Made by a program: the position numbers and the translations under genes. The notes beneath the pieces were generated by a model. It was not told the origin of the DNA. It searched no databases and was given only the letters and a program-made list of their open reading frames with translations. From an uncultured bacterium (GTDB lineage Bacteria; Bacillota; Clostridia; Lachnospirales; Lachnospiraceae), in contig CAMWUN010000001.1 of the NCBI GenBank assembly GCA_947177425.1, positions 120,682 to 184,681 on the forward strand: 64,000 nucleotides of DNA. Direction: 5' to 3'. Positions 25,336 to 34,289 of this stretch are shown piece after piece (positions within the stretch are counted from its first letter, which is position 1; each line of letters starts with the position of its first letter).

Positions 25336-27235
25336 AATAATATTTCACCTCCTGCATGGCCGGCTTCTCCTGCCTGTCGGCAAAGACAATCCCATTCCCC
25401 GAAAATTCGTAGTCGGAAGGTCTGTCGTCATAATCCCCTCCATAACGCAGGGCCTTCTGCCCGGTCATCTCATCCTCCGCCCAGAGTGCCTGGTCGATAA
25501 AATCCCAGATAAATCCGCCCTGGTACATTTCGTATTCATCCAGCAGTTTTATGTATGAACCCATTCCTCCCAGAGAATTTCCCATATCATGCATATATTC
25601 ACACAAAATAAAAGGCTTGGGAGGCTGGTTGTCCAGATATTCCCGTATCTCTTCCGGCGATGCATACATGCGGCTTTCCACATCGGAGATGGTGCTTTCA
25701 TAGTCCCGGTTCTGGAACACCCCTTCATAATGAACCAGCCTGCCGTCCTTCTTTTCCTTATAATATCTGTTCATATCTTCCAGAACATCCCCTGCATAGG
25801 ACTCGTTTCCAAGAGACCAGAACACAACACTAACATGGTTTTTAAACATTTCAAAATTGCTTACGGCCCGGTCAAGCACGGCCTCCCGCCACTTTGGAAG
25901 GCTTCCCGGCACATTCCAGGAAGGCTCCACCTGCCCCAGCTTCTGCCAGCTTCCATGGGTTTCCAGATTGGTTTCCGCCATCATGTAAATCCCTTTTTCG
26001 TCACAGAGATAATACCAGGGAATCTGGTCGGGATAATGGCAGGTACGCACAGCGTTGATATTATTTTTAAGAAAAATCTCCATGTCCTGATTCATTTCTT
26101 CCAGACTGATACACCGTCCCCCTTCCGCACTCCACTCATGGCGGTTTACGCCGTTTATTACCAGACGTCTGCCATTTAAATATATAACCTTATCCTTTAT
26201 CTCTATTTTTCTGAAACCAATGTCATAAGGCACTGCTTCCGTCAAAAAACCTTCCTCATCGTATATCTTTATCAAAAGACGGTATAAATAAGGGTTTTTA
26301 TTATCCCATGCCGTTATCTTCCCCAGACTCTGGGAGGGCATTTTCCCTTCAAATTCTTCTCTGCCCCCTGTAAAATCTCCCTTTGCCCATGACAGAGAAC
26401 GGCTCATTAGCTGCCGCCCGCTTTTCTCCTCCAGAACAATCTCAGCCCGCCCCCCTAAGGCGCTTTCCACGGAAAGCCTTACATCCACCGAAAGGCTGCC
26501 GGTTCCATCCTCTCCAAGTTCCGGCTTCGCCCACAAATCTTCCAGATGTATTGCAGGCTTGCCATACAGTGTCACATTGCGGAATATACCGAAAAACCGG
26601 AAGAAGTCCTGGTCTTCCAGAAAAGCTGCCGTGCTCCTTTTGTGAACCTCCACCGCCAGTATATTTCCCTTTTCCTGGATAAAAGGAGTCAGGTCAAATT
26701 CCGACGGCGTAAAACTGTCCTCCGCGTACCCAACGAACTGCCCATTCAGCCAGAGATACATTGCCTGCTCCACGCCTTCAAAGCATAGGATCACCCGCTT
26801 ACCTTTAAGCCCTTCCTGCAAATCAAATTCCCGGATATAGGAGCCCACAGGATTATAGGACGCCTGGCTGAACATCCCCTCTCCCTTCTCCCCGTCCCCA
26901 AGGCTGTAGGCAGGGCGTCTGTAAAAATGTCCCTCCCAGGGATACATGGTATTAATATAATGAATCCTGTCATAGCCTGCCATTTCAATATGGCAGGGTA
27001 CTTTTATCTCACCAAATTCCGAGAAGTCAAATCCTTCCTTATAAAAATCTGCCGGACGTTTCTTTGCATTGGAGGAATAGCAGAACTTCCACACCCCGTT
27101 TAAAGACTGCTCTAAAGAACTTTTCCGCTCTTCCAACTCCTGCATATTTTTATAAAACCTATGATCACTGTGGGCCGGAAGCTGATTTACACGGAATACC
27201 TCCGGATCGTCCAGCCATTTGATTTCTGCTTCCAT
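25319..27235 (-). CDS. lacL: Beta-galactosidase large subunit (LacL type, GH2)
   Basis: The 638-residue protein carries the GH2 sugar-binding, Ig-like and TIM-barrel domains, with a lactose-hydrolysing active site. The acid/base is E478 in WSLGNESYAG and the nucleophile is E546 in ILCEYMHDMGNS. INGVNRHEWS and the AVRTCHYPDQ region are also typical. The protein ends where single-chain LacZ would continue into the small-chain domain, which is supplied by the overlapping lacM. GCAGGAGGGAG precedes the ATG. No lactose permease or repressor is adjacent. The gene starts 24 bp after tcdA, an unusual partner. Confidence 0.93.
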   Translation of the reverse strand: MEAEIKWLDDPEVFRVNQLPAHSDHRFYKNMQELEERKSSLEQSLNGVWKFCYSSNAKKRPADFYKEGFDFSEFGEIKVPCHIEMAGYDRIHYINTMYPWEGHFYRRPAYSLGDGEKGEGMFSQASYNPVGSYIREFDLQEGLKGKRVILCFEGVEQAMYLWLNGQFVGYAEDSFTPSEFDLTPFIQEKGNILAVEVHKRSTAAFLEDQDFFRFFGIFRNVTLYGKPAIHLEDLWAKPELGEDGTGSLSVDVRLSVESALGGRAEIVLEEKSGRQLMSRSLSWAKGDFTGGREEFEGKMPSQSLGKITAWDNKNPYLYRLLIKIYDEEGFLTEAVPYDIGFRKIEIKDKVIYLNGRRLVINGVNRHEWSAEGGRCISLEEMNQDMEIFLKNNINAVRTCHYPDQIPWYYLCDEKGIYMMAETNLETHGSWQKLGQVEPSWNVPGSLPKWREAVLDRAVSNFEMFKNHVSVVFWSLGNESYAGDVLEDMNRYYKEKKDGRLVHYEGVFQNRDYESTISDVESRMYASPEEIREYLDNQPPKPFILCEYMHDMGNSLGGMGSYIKLLDEYEMYQGGFIWDFIDQALWAEDEMTGQKALRYGGDYDDRPSDYEFSGNGIVFADRQEKPAMQEVKYYYGLYK

Positions 27236-27259
27236 ATGTGTTCTCCCTCCTGCTTCAAT

Positions 27260-28048
27260 TTACACCTTAGTGTGTATTAGATCCTTAATAATCTCCCCTG
27301 CCATAACCAGTCCTGCTGCTGCCGGTACAAAAGCATTGCTTCCCGGTATCCGGCGGCGTTCTCCGGCTTCTTTTCCTGTCCCTATGCATGCGCTATTTTC
27401 TTCCATGATGCCGATTCTGTCCGCCCCACCGGAGCCGTCCGCTTCCTGCCATGCTGCCGGGGCAATGGCCTGCTCCCTGGAATAAACTACTTTTAATTGT
27501 CCAATCCCTCTTTTTTTCAATTCCCTGCGCATCACCCGTGCAAGAGGGCAGACACTGGTCTCATAAATATCAGCCACCTCAAAGGCCGCAGGGTTCATCT
27601 TATTCCCTGCTCCCATGGAACTGATGACTGGTATGCCCGCCTCTTTTGCCCGGAGGACAAGTTCTATTTTCCCTGCCACGGTGTCAATGGCATCCGCCAC
27701 ATAATCATACTGGGTAAAGTCAAATTCTCCCGCTGTCTCTGGCAGAAAAAAAGTACGGTATTTATGGATGACAACTTCCGGGTTGATTTCTTTCATACGC
27801 TGCCAGGCTGCATCCACCTTGTACTGCCCGACTGTCTTATGGGTGGCAATAATCTGGCGGTTTAAATTGGACAGGCACACCTTATCGTTGTCAATAATAT
27901 CCACTGTTCCAACGCCGCTTCTTACCAGCGCTTCCAGTACATGCCCTCCCACGCCGCCGATTCCGAACACCGCTACCCGGGCATTTTTAAGCCGCTCCAT
28001 AGCTTCTTTTCCTACCAGTAATTCTGTCCTGGAAAACTGATTCTCCAT
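27260..28048 (-). CDS. tcdA: tRNA threonylcarbamoyladenosine dehydratase
   Basis: TcdA uses ATP to cyclise t6A37 in tRNAs to ct6A. The 262-residue E1-like protein begins MENQFSRTELLVG, the usual start of this family, then shows the nucleotide-binding GIGGVGGHVLEALVRSGVG (30-48) and DIIDNDKVCLSNLNRQ. DAIDTVAGKIELV and a CPLARVMRRELKKRG segment follow. AGAGG precedes the ATG. The start overlaps a small membrane-protein gene by 37 bp. lacL follows 24 bp downstream. Confidence 0.92.
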   Translation of the reverse strand: MENQFSRTELLVGKEAMERLKNARVAVFGIGGVGGHVLEALVRSGVGTVDIIDNDKVCLSNLNRQIIATHKTVGQYKVDAAWQRMKEINPEVVIHKYRTFFLPETAGEFDFTQYDYVADAIDTVAGKIELVLRAKEAGIPVISSMGAGNKMNPAAFEVADIYETSVCPLARVMRRELKKRGIGQLKVVYSREQAIAPAAWQEADGSGGADRIGIMEENSACIGTGKEAGERRRIPGSNAFVPAAAGLVMAGEIIKDLIHTKV

Positions 28049-28212
28049 GCTTTACCTCTTTCTCCACTGCACAAATAATTTACTCCCTTTTCTTCTGACG
28101 GTATCATCTCAAAAGAGCCATGTAGATACCAAAGCAATGCGAAGGCAACACCAAGTAAAAAAATCACAATCAACATATCGCAAATAAACCGTATTACTTT
28201 TTCTTTTCTCAT
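28012..28212 (-). CDS. Small single-pass membrane protein
   Basis: A 66-residue frame starts at an ATG with AGGGTGA 5 nt upstream. Residues 8-30 form a clear transmembrane helix, followed by LHGSFEMIPSEEKG. From memory, small clostridial membrane proteins with a similar GSFEMxPTEEQ segment sit next to tcdA and usually continue into a second helix. Here the sequence after SEEKG is polar and overlaps the tcdA start, so the C-terminus may have been changed by a frameshift. Function is unknown. Confidence 0.5.
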   Translation of the reverse strand: MRKEKVIRFICDMLIVIFLLGVAFALLWYLHGSFEMIPSEEKGVNYLCSGERGKAWRISFPGQNYW

Positions 28213-28716
28213 GGAATCACCCTGTTAACTCCTGATTAATATTTTAATCAATTTCCCGACAAATCCCGATTGTGATTTGATGATTTTCAAGGGAAATATT
28301 AGCTATTATATTTTGTTATCAGAATCTCCACTAACCCTTAAAAACACTAAGTTTATTGCAGATGAGCTTTCCCTTGTATTATATCTTCCCATAGGGCATT
28401 ACGAACCCTGATAAGGGAAAAAATAAGGGAAACCAAATCACATAAAACATTATAACACAAAATATACGGAAATTGGTAAGCTGATTGAAATGCTTTCAAA
28501 AAATCAAGACTGTTGGCGTGGTGGTGTGTTAAAATTGTGTCAGCGGAGGTGGAAAGAAGGGAAGAATCACTGACGCTTACCAGTCATTAACTCCTGCCGG
28601 GCAAATCCTTGACACATTGTCAAGTGATGAACTCAAAAAATTTTATTTTCCATTGTTTTTATGAACATCTTTCTGTATACTCTAAAGTAAGAAGATGTTT
28701 GTTGGAGGTGATAAAC
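28213..28716. promoter_or_regulatory. 504-bp intergenic region with promoter of the PIN toxin gene
   Basis: No coding frame is supported. An AT-rich palindrome, TGATTAA with TTAATCA, lies at 28233-28250. A perfect inverted repeat TTGACACATTGTCAA lies at 28609-28623 and could be an operator. TTGTTT (28653-28658) and TATACT (28676-28681) with 17-bp spacing form a plausible promoter about 30 nt before the GTG at 28717. The gene-poor stretch marks the left edge of the accessory island. Confidence 0.5.
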
Positions 28717-29193
28717 GTGGACAAATTAAAAGTTTATTTGGATACCTCAGTTATCAGCCATTTACTGCAAGATGATGTTCCCGAAAAAATGGCTGATACC
28801 AGGCAACTATGGAAAATGTTCTGCGCCGGAAAATATGATGTGTATCTTTCCACAGTTACACTTGAAGAATTGAAAGGCTGCCCAGAACCAAAACAGAGCC
28901 AGCTATTTGACTATCTGGGGCAGATTGATTACACACTGGTTCAAATTAACGATAATGTTGCAGAAGTTGCACAGCAGATCATTGATATGGGCATACTGAC
29001 AAAGAAAAGTTACGATGACTGCCAGCATATCGGAGCCGCAATCGTCAGCGAATGTGATTGCATTATATCATGGAATTTTAAGCATATCGTAAATATTAAG
29101 ACAATCAGAGGAATCCGGGCAATCACTAATCTAAAAGGACGCAAGCCTATTGAAATTTTAAATCCTACTGTATTGTTGGAAAGTGAGGAATGA
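28717..29193 (+). CDS. PIN-domain protein, probable VapC-type ribonuclease toxin
   Basis: The 158-residue protein begins MDKLKVYLDTSVISHLL, the usual first strand of a PIN nuclease. Acidic residues expected at the metal site are D9, E50 (VTLEEL), D100/D101 (SYDDCQHIGAA) and D114 (ECDCIISWNFKHI). PIN toxins cleave tRNA or rRNA. The GTG at 28717 is preferred because GGAGGTGAT lies 5 nt upstream; codons back to 28609 would overlap the promoter and its palindrome. A 57-residue gene follows after 2 bp, which suggests a toxin-antitoxin pair with the toxin first. Such PIN proteins can also be housekeeping enzymes, so toxicity is inferred. Confidence 0.82.
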   Translation: MDKLKVYLDTSVISHLLQDDVPEKMADTRQLWKMFCAGKYDVYLSTVTLEELKGCPEPKQSQLFDYLGQIDYTLVQINDNVAEVAQQIIDMGILTKKSYDDCQHIGAAIVSECDCIISWNFKHIVNIKTIRGIRAITNLKGRKPIEILNPTVLLESEE

Positions 29194-29195
29194 CT

Positions 29196-29369
29196 ATGGA
29201 AAAGCCTATTTTAAGTCCTGATTTTACCATTGAAGATATCCATAAAATAAGAGAATATAATTATTACAAAACAAAAGATATGTTGCCGCAGGAACGTATA
29301 GACTATTACAACAACCTTGGAATGGAAGTTCACAGGGAAATCCAAATGCGTAAACTGCAAAAAGCATAA
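29196..29369 (+). CDS. 57-residue partner of the PIN protein, probable antitoxin
   Basis: The frame starts at the ATG at 29196, two bases after the PIN stop codon, and GTGAGGAA inside the end of the PIN gene serves as ribosome binding site. The product begins MEKPILSPDFTIEDIHKIRE and ends in EVHREIQMRKLQKA. It is charged and mainly helical, as short antitoxins that wrap a PIN toxin are. No DNA-binding domain is obvious, so autoregulation would need another part, perhaps the upstream palindrome. The tight spacing is the main evidence. Confidence 0.65.
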   Translation: MEKPILSPDFTIEDIHKIREYNYYKTKDMLPQERIDYYNNLGMEVHREIQMRKLQKA

Positions 29370-29700
29370 AAAAAGCCCTCTATTGGGGGATTTCCATTCG
29401 CTGCTGATCATGATGCAGATGTGCTTTTCCTTCATGCTTACGGATAAGGACAGTAATATGCGTATGTGCAGGCATTGTAAAAAAGCCTTTGCCGCAAGCA
29501 GGAAGGGAGATGAATTTTGCAGCCAGAAGTGTAAGAATCAAGTAACCTTTGGTCGGGTGGGCGGCTATTTTTGTGTCTTGTTATTATCTTTGCTACCGAT
29601 GGCCTATCCGAGACCGAAACAGGTCAGGCATACTTATACAAGCAATCTGCTGTCTAACGGTGCATCACTGAAAGACATGCCTATGCCTTGCACTATCTAT
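29370..29700 (+). pseudogene. Remnants of a zinc-ribbon protein and a tyrosine recombinase
   Basis: From about 29387 to 29550 one frame encodes LTDKDSNMRMCRHCKKAFAA and FCSQKCKNQ, the C-terminal CxxC...CxxxC zinc ribbon seen in DUF6076-like proteins of mobile elements; the N-terminus is missing. From about 29608 to 29679 the same frame reads VRHTYTSNLLSNGASLKDM. That is the RHTY region near the C-terminus of Tn916-type tyrosine recombinases, cut before the catalytic Tyr. Neither has a start or a complete domain. They look like pieces left after deletions in a mobile element. Confidence 0.6.
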
Positions 29701-30040
29701 TCCTAACTCTAAGCGTTCTTACCTTTTATTCCCGATTTCCAACCTACCCTCAGATAAGTAACCTCTTTCGAGCAACTGCTATCTTCAAGTGTCAGATAAA
29801 TAGTGTCTGTCTTATCCCAACCGTCGAGTCCTTTCCTCCATCTACTTTCATAGACTTCTTCGGTACTACGACTCGAACTGCCTTATATGTGATTTCTGTC
29901 CGTCAGACCAGAGGTTTGCCATCCGGCTTCCTTCAGATTCCATCTCACGATGGACACCCTTGCCATTGGCTGTAAGTTTCCCACTATCAGGACACTTTAC
30001 GGACTTACACCGATTGGATTACGCCCATGCTGGGCGAATC
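29690..30040 (-). mobile_element. Group II intron remnant, 5' ribozyme domains only
   Basis: Read on the minus strand from about 30040, the sequence contains CGCCCAGCATGGGCG, then GTGGGAAACTTACAGCC, GGCAAGGGTGTCC, GGAATCTGAAGGAAGC, and AAATCACATATAAGGC. These are the conserved blocks I know from domain I of group II introns in Firmicutes. The reverse transcriptase/maturase gene and a domain V hairpin are absent, and the left end runs into recombinase remnants. The consensus 5' GTGCG is not intact. The 5' end lies directly after the glgP terminator. The assignment rests on remembered motifs; exact ends are uncertain. Confidence 0.65.
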
Positions 30041-30071
30041 AAAAATTGTGCGGCAGATTCCTCTGCCGCAC
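30041..30071 (-). terminator. Rho-independent terminator of glgP
   Basis: On the minus strand GTGCGGCAGA pairs with TCTGCCGCAC around a GGAA loop and is followed by AATTTTTG. It lies 20 bp past the glgP stop codon. Confidence 0.8.
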
Positions 30072-30090
30072 GCCGTTGTCCCACTTTATA

Positions 30091-32607
30091 TTACTTTAAT
30101 GTCCCCCCGGCAGAACTTTCCACTTTCTTCTTAGGGAGTTGTACCTTATCCAGGTGCCAGATTTCATCCACATATTCCTGAATTGTTCTGTCTGATGTGA
30201 ACTTGCCGCAGCTTGCCACATTTAAGATCGCGCTTCTCGCCCATCCCTTTTCATTGCGGTATGCCGCTTCCACTTTCTTCTGCGCTTCCGCATAAGCTTT
30301 GAAGTCCTTCAAAATGAAATAGGTATCTGCTTTTGATGTGCTTAAGGTGTTAAGCAGTGAATTATAAAGCGTCCTGAATCTGTCAGGATCATTACGCGCA
30401 AAGGCGCCGTTTATTAACTGCATCAGAACCCTTCTCACATCGGGGTCATTGTTGAATATCTCATTGGGATTATATCCGCCATGGTTTTCATAATTAATTA
30501 CTTCATCGGAAGATAAACCGAAAATGAAAGCATTTTCTTCCCCCACTTCTTCCACAATTTCCACATTTGCTCCGTCCATGGTGCCGATAGTCAGGGCGCC
30601 ATTCAGCATAAACTTCATATTTCCTGTGCCGGAAGCTTCCTTGCTTGCAGTGGAAATCTGCTCGGAAACATCCGCCGCCGCAAAAATAAGTTCCGCATTG
30701 GACACTCTGTAGTTTTCAATGAATACAACCTTAATCTTACCGTTAATGGCCGGATCGTTATTCACTACATCCGCCACGGATGTGATAAGCTTAATGGTCA
30801 TTTTTGCATTATAATAGCCTGCTGCCGCTTTCGCCCCGAAGATAAATGTCCTGGGATAGAAATTCATATCCGGATTGTCTTTCAACTGGTTATATAAATG
30901 CATAACATGAAGAATATTAAGAAGCTGGCGCTTATATTCATGCAGTCTCTTGACCTGTACGTCAAAGATAGAGCGGGGATCCACTTCAATACCGTTATTT
31001 TCCCGGATATACTGCGCAAGGCGGACTTTATTCTGGTACTTGATGTGCATAAATTCCTGCTGTGCCTTTTCATCATCCGCATATATTTTCAGTCTGCCAA
31101 TCTGGGGAAGATCTGTAATCCATTCGCTTCCCACATGGGCTGTTACCCAGTCGGCCAAAAGAGGATTTCCATGAAGGAGGAAACGCCTCTGGGTAATGCC
31201 GTTGGTCTTATTGTTGAATTTCTCAGGCATCATCTCATAGAAATCTTTCAACTCCTGTTTCTTTAAGATTTCCGTATGAAGCCTTGCAACACCGTTGACA
31301 GAATAACCCGCTGCAATTGCAAGGTGGGCCATTTTCACCTGACCGTCATATATAATTGCCATCTTACGGACTTTCTCCTGATTACCCGGATACAACTCCT
31401 GTATGCGCAGAATAAATCTGCGGTTAATTTCTTCAATAATCTGATAAATTCTGGGAAGCAGTCTTGAGAACAGTTCAATCGGCCATTTCTCCAGAGCTTC
31501 CGCCATAATCGTATGATTCGTATATGCACATGTTCTGGTTGTTACCTGCCATGCCTCGTCCCATGTAAGATAATGTTCATCCATAAGAATTCGCATCAGT
31601 TCAGCTACCGCTACCGTGGGATGGGTATCGTTTAACTGGAAAGTTACCTTCTCATAGAATTTCCTTATATCGTCATGATTCCTTAAATATTTGGCAACTG
31701 CTTCCTGTACAGACGCTGAAATAAAGAAATACTGCTGTTTCAGCCGGAGTTCTTTTCCCGCATAATGATTGTCGTTGGGGTAAAGAACCTCCACGATATT
31801 TCTTGCAATATTTTCCTGTTCTACCGCCTTCTGGTAATTTCCTTTGTCAAAGGAATCAAGCTGGAAACATTCTACCGCCTCTGCATCCCAGATGCGGAGG
31901 GTATTTACAATACCATTACCATATCCAACAATGGGAAGGTCATAGGGAATCGCCTTAACGCTCTGATATCCCTCCTGCACAAAATTGCTTCTTCCGTTCT
32001 TGTCAATATGTACATTCACATAACCGCCAAACTTAATCTCCTTGGCATACTCCGGCCTTCTAAGTTCAAAAGGATTTCCATCCACCAGCCAGTTATCCGG
32101 CACCTCTACCTGATAGCCGTCTCTGATTTCCTGTTTAAACATACCATAACGGTATCTGATGCCGCAGCCATATGCCGGATATCCCAAAGTAGCCAGCGAA
32201 TCCAAAAAGCAGGCCGCAAGACGTCCAAGTCCGCCGTTCCCAAGAGCCGGATCGGGTTCCTGGTCTTCAACAATATTTAAGTCCAGCCCCAGTTCGTCCA
32301 TTGCTTCCTTCACAGGCTCATATGCCTGCAGATTAATGATATTATTGCCCAGTGCACGTCCCATCAGGAATTCCATGGACATATAATATACTGTCTTGGG
32401 ATCCTGTTTTTCGTACTCCTTCTGGGTATTTAGCCAATTGTCGACCACTACATCCTTAATTGCATAGGCAACCGCCTGGAAAATCTGCTTCTGGCTGGCT
32501 TCTTCCAACGTCTTTCTATATAAAGTTTTCACATTGTAAAGCACGCTTCTCTTAAATAATTCTTTGTCAAAAGTAAGCGATACCGGCACGGTTGATTTTT
32601 TAGCCAT
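30091..32607 (-). CDS. glgP: Glycogen/alpha-glucan phosphorylase
   Basis: The enzyme releases glucose 1-phosphate from glycogen or maltodextrin using a PLP cofactor. The 838-residue protein has normal length. It shows EDQEPDPALGNGGLGRLAACFLDS in the N-terminal half, and the PLP-site region EASGTGNMKFMLNGALTIGT followed by MDGANVEI. GGAGGAAAAAAT precedes the ATG at 32607. The gene has its own promoter (TTGTGA, 17 bp, TATAAT) and terminator, so it is monocistronic. It would break down glycogen made through GlgC. Confidence 0.96.
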   Translation of the reverse strand: MAKKSTVPVSLTFDKELFKRSVLYNVKTLYRKTLEEASQKQIFQAVAYAIKDVVVDNWLNTQKEYEKQDPKTVYYMSMEFLMGRALGNNIINLQAYEPVKEAMDELGLDLNIVEDQEPDPALGNGGLGRLAACFLDSLATLGYPAYGCGIRYRYGMFKQEIRDGYQVEVPDNWLVDGNPFELRRPEYAKEIKFGGYVNVHIDKNGRSNFVQEGYQSVKAIPYDLPIVGYGNGIVNTLRIWDAEAVECFQLDSFDKGNYQKAVEQENIARNIVEVLYPNDNHYAGKELRLKQQYFFISASVQEAVAKYLRNHDDIRKFYEKVTFQLNDTHPTVAVAELMRILMDEHYLTWDEAWQVTTRTCAYTNHTIMAEALEKWPIELFSRLLPRIYQIIEEINRRFILRIQELYPGNQEKVRKMAIIYDGQVKMAHLAIAAGYSVNGVARLHTEILKKQELKDFYEMMPEKFNNKTNGITQRRFLLHGNPLLADWVTAHVGSEWITDLPQIGRLKIYADDEKAQQEFMHIKYQNKVRLAQYIRENNGIEVDPRSIFDVQVKRLHEYKRQLLNILHVMHLYNQLKDNPDMNFYPRTFIFGAKAAAGYYNAKMTIKLITSVADVVNNDPAINGKIKVVFIENYRVSNAELIFAAADVSEQISTASKEASGTGNMKFMLNGALTIGTMDGANVEIVEEVGEENAFIFGLSSDEVINYENHGGYNPNEIFNNDPDVRRVLMQLINGAFARNDPDRFRTLYNSLLNTLSTSKADTYFILKDFKAYAEAQKKVEAAYRNEKGWARSAILNVASCGKFTSDRTIQEYVDEIWHLDKVQLPKKKVESSAGGTLK

Positions 32608-32655
32608 TATTTTTTCCTCCACTCCATCCGTTTTGTATGAACATATTTCCGCTAT

Positions 32656-32684
32656 ATTATACTACACCCCCTTAAAAATCACAA
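32656..32684 (-). promoter_or_regulatory. Sigma-A promoter of glgP
   Basis: TTGTGA (32684-32679) and TATAAT (32661-32656) on the minus strand are 17 bp apart, about 50 bp before the glgP start codon. Confidence 0.65.
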
Positions 32685-32706
32685 GATTTACCGGGAGACA
32701 AATTTA

Positions 32707-32735
32707 TTGCACAGGCCGGACTTTTGTGTGATAAT
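32707..32735 (+). promoter_or_regulatory. Promoter of the xpaC-telA operon
   Basis: TTGCAC (32707-32712) and GATAAT (32730-32735) are separated by 17 bp. The 27-nt GTTACTG hairpin at 32758-32784 would lie in the transcribed leader. Confidence 0.5.
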
Positions 32736-32831
32736 ATTTTTATGAGAATTTTTATGTGTTACTGTAAACGGAGAGTACAGTAACGGAAGCAGTAACTTTT
32801 ATACAGTGCAAATATAAAGAGGATTGATTCT

Positions 32832-34190
32832 ATGAGTGACAATCAGAGTTGGAACAGTACCGGGGAGCAGATTAAGGACGCGCTGTCCGAGGCTCTCCGG
32901 AGCGGAGACTTTAAGAATCTGAATGATTTGGTTTCCCAGACTGTAACCAGTACTTTAAATGAGGTAGGCAGGCATATTATTCCCGGCAGCGGGGAAATCA
33001 GCGAGGAACAGGAAAGCCAGATAAAACAGCGGCAGGAACGGCTCCGTCAGAAGCGTGAGCAGCTCCGCCACTCCCAGGAACAGATGCGCAGGCGGGAGAG
33101 CCAGATAAACCAACAGAAAAATCTTCTTAAGCAACAGGAAGCACAGCTCCGGCAGCAACAGGAACAGATGCGCCGCAGACAGGAACTTATGGCACGTGAG
33201 AATGCACCCTCTGTAAAGTTAAAAAAAGTTGGCAATGTATCCAGCGTCCTGTACCAGGTGTTTGGAGGTATCGGCCTTGGCGTTACCGGGATTCTGACAT
33301 TTCTCCATCTTATTTTCCTGCTGGCCGGTATCGGCGCCAGCGCCGGAAGCTGGATTGTAAATTTCATTTTTATTTTTATTTTCTTCGGCATGATTCATCT
33401 GGGCATCCGGCAGCGGATGCGTTTAAAACGCGCGGAGCGCTATGTCCAGCTTTGCGGCCGCAACATGTACGGGGAAATTGAAAGCATTGCCAAAAGCATG
33501 GGAAAGAAAGTCCGTTATGTAGTGAAAGACCTTCAAAAGATGCTGAAACTGGGCATATTCCCGGAAGGCCATCTGGATGAAAAAAAGACCTGCTTCATGC
33601 TCAATGACAGCACATACCAGCAGTATGTGGAAGCGGAAAACAGCCGCATTCTGCGTGAAAAAGAAAGCCGTATGCTGTCCCAGTCCGAAGCCCGTCCGCC
33701 AGAGACGGAGAATCCTCCCGAAATGACAGGGGCTTCCGAAGCGGAACTGAACACCATGATTGCCGAGGGAATGGAATGTATCAGTAAACTGAAGGATTTA
33801 AATGATAAAATTCCCGGAGAGATAATTTCCGGCAAACTGTCCCGTCTGGAAAATCTGCTAAAAGACATTTTCGACAGTGTCCGGGAACATCCTGAACAAA
33901 TGCACCGGATGCATAAGCTGATGGACTATTATCTGCCTACCACCCTCAAGCTGGTGGAAGCCTACGAAGAATTTGACCGGGTAAACAGCCCCGGGGAGGA
34001 AATTGCATCGGCCAAAGCAGAAATAGAAAATACCCTGGATACCATCAACCAGGCTTTTACGGAACTGTTAAACAATCTGTTCCAGGATGCCGTATTCGAT
34101 GCGACCACAGACGCCCAGGTGCTCAAGACCATGCTTGCCCGGGAAGGTCTGACAAATGATATGGACATAACAAACGCTGACACGCTCTAG
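32832..34190 (+). CDS. xpaC: XpaC-like membrane protein
   Basis: The 452-residue protein has a Gln/Arg/Glu-rich coiled coil at about 50-125, two transmembrane helices between about 138 and 195 (VFGGIGLGVTGIL and IVNFIFIFIFFGMIHLGI), and a helical cytoplasmic C-terminal part. The post-helix region matches the XpaC family, named for hydrolysis of a bromo-chloro-indolyl phosphate in Bacillus, though its real role is unclear. A TelA gene follows 99 bp downstream, as XpaC and YaaN neighbour each other in Bacillus. The pair is linked to toxic-anion or cell-envelope stress resistance in other bacteria. Confidence 0.82.
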   Translation: MSDNQSWNSTGEQIKDALSEALRSGDFKNLNDLVSQTVTSTLNEVGRHIIPGSGEISEEQESQIKQRQERLRQKREQLRHSQEQMRRRESQINQQKNLLKQQEAQLRQQQEQMRRRQELMARENAPSVKLKKVGNVSSVLYQVFGGIGLGVTGILTFLHLIFLLAGIGASAGSWIVNFIFIFIFFGMIHLGIRQRMRLKRAERYVQLCGRNMYGEIESIAKSMGKKVRYVVKDLQKMLKLGIFPEGHLDEKKTCFMLNDSTYQQYVEAENSRILREKESRMLSQSEARPPETENPPEMTGASEAELNTMIAEGMECISKLKDLNDKIPGEIISGKLSRLENLLKDIFDSVREHPEQMHRMHKLMDYYLPTTLKLVEAYEEFDRVNSPGEEIASAKAEIENTLDTINQAFTELLNNLFQDAVFDATTDAQVLKTMLAREGLTNDMDITNADTL

Positions 34191-34289
34191 CCAGCTTATT
34201 GCAGACAACGGATGTCAGGCTTCGCCAACCATCCTTATGTTAAAAATAATTCCTGCCTTCTGGCAGAAACATGATACGGAGGAAAACCA

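Noticed and set aside
29211..29435. 74-codon minus-strand frame over the PIN partner gene
   Set aside because: No ribosome binding site was seen, and the plus-strand 57-residue frame is tightly coupled to the PIN gene.
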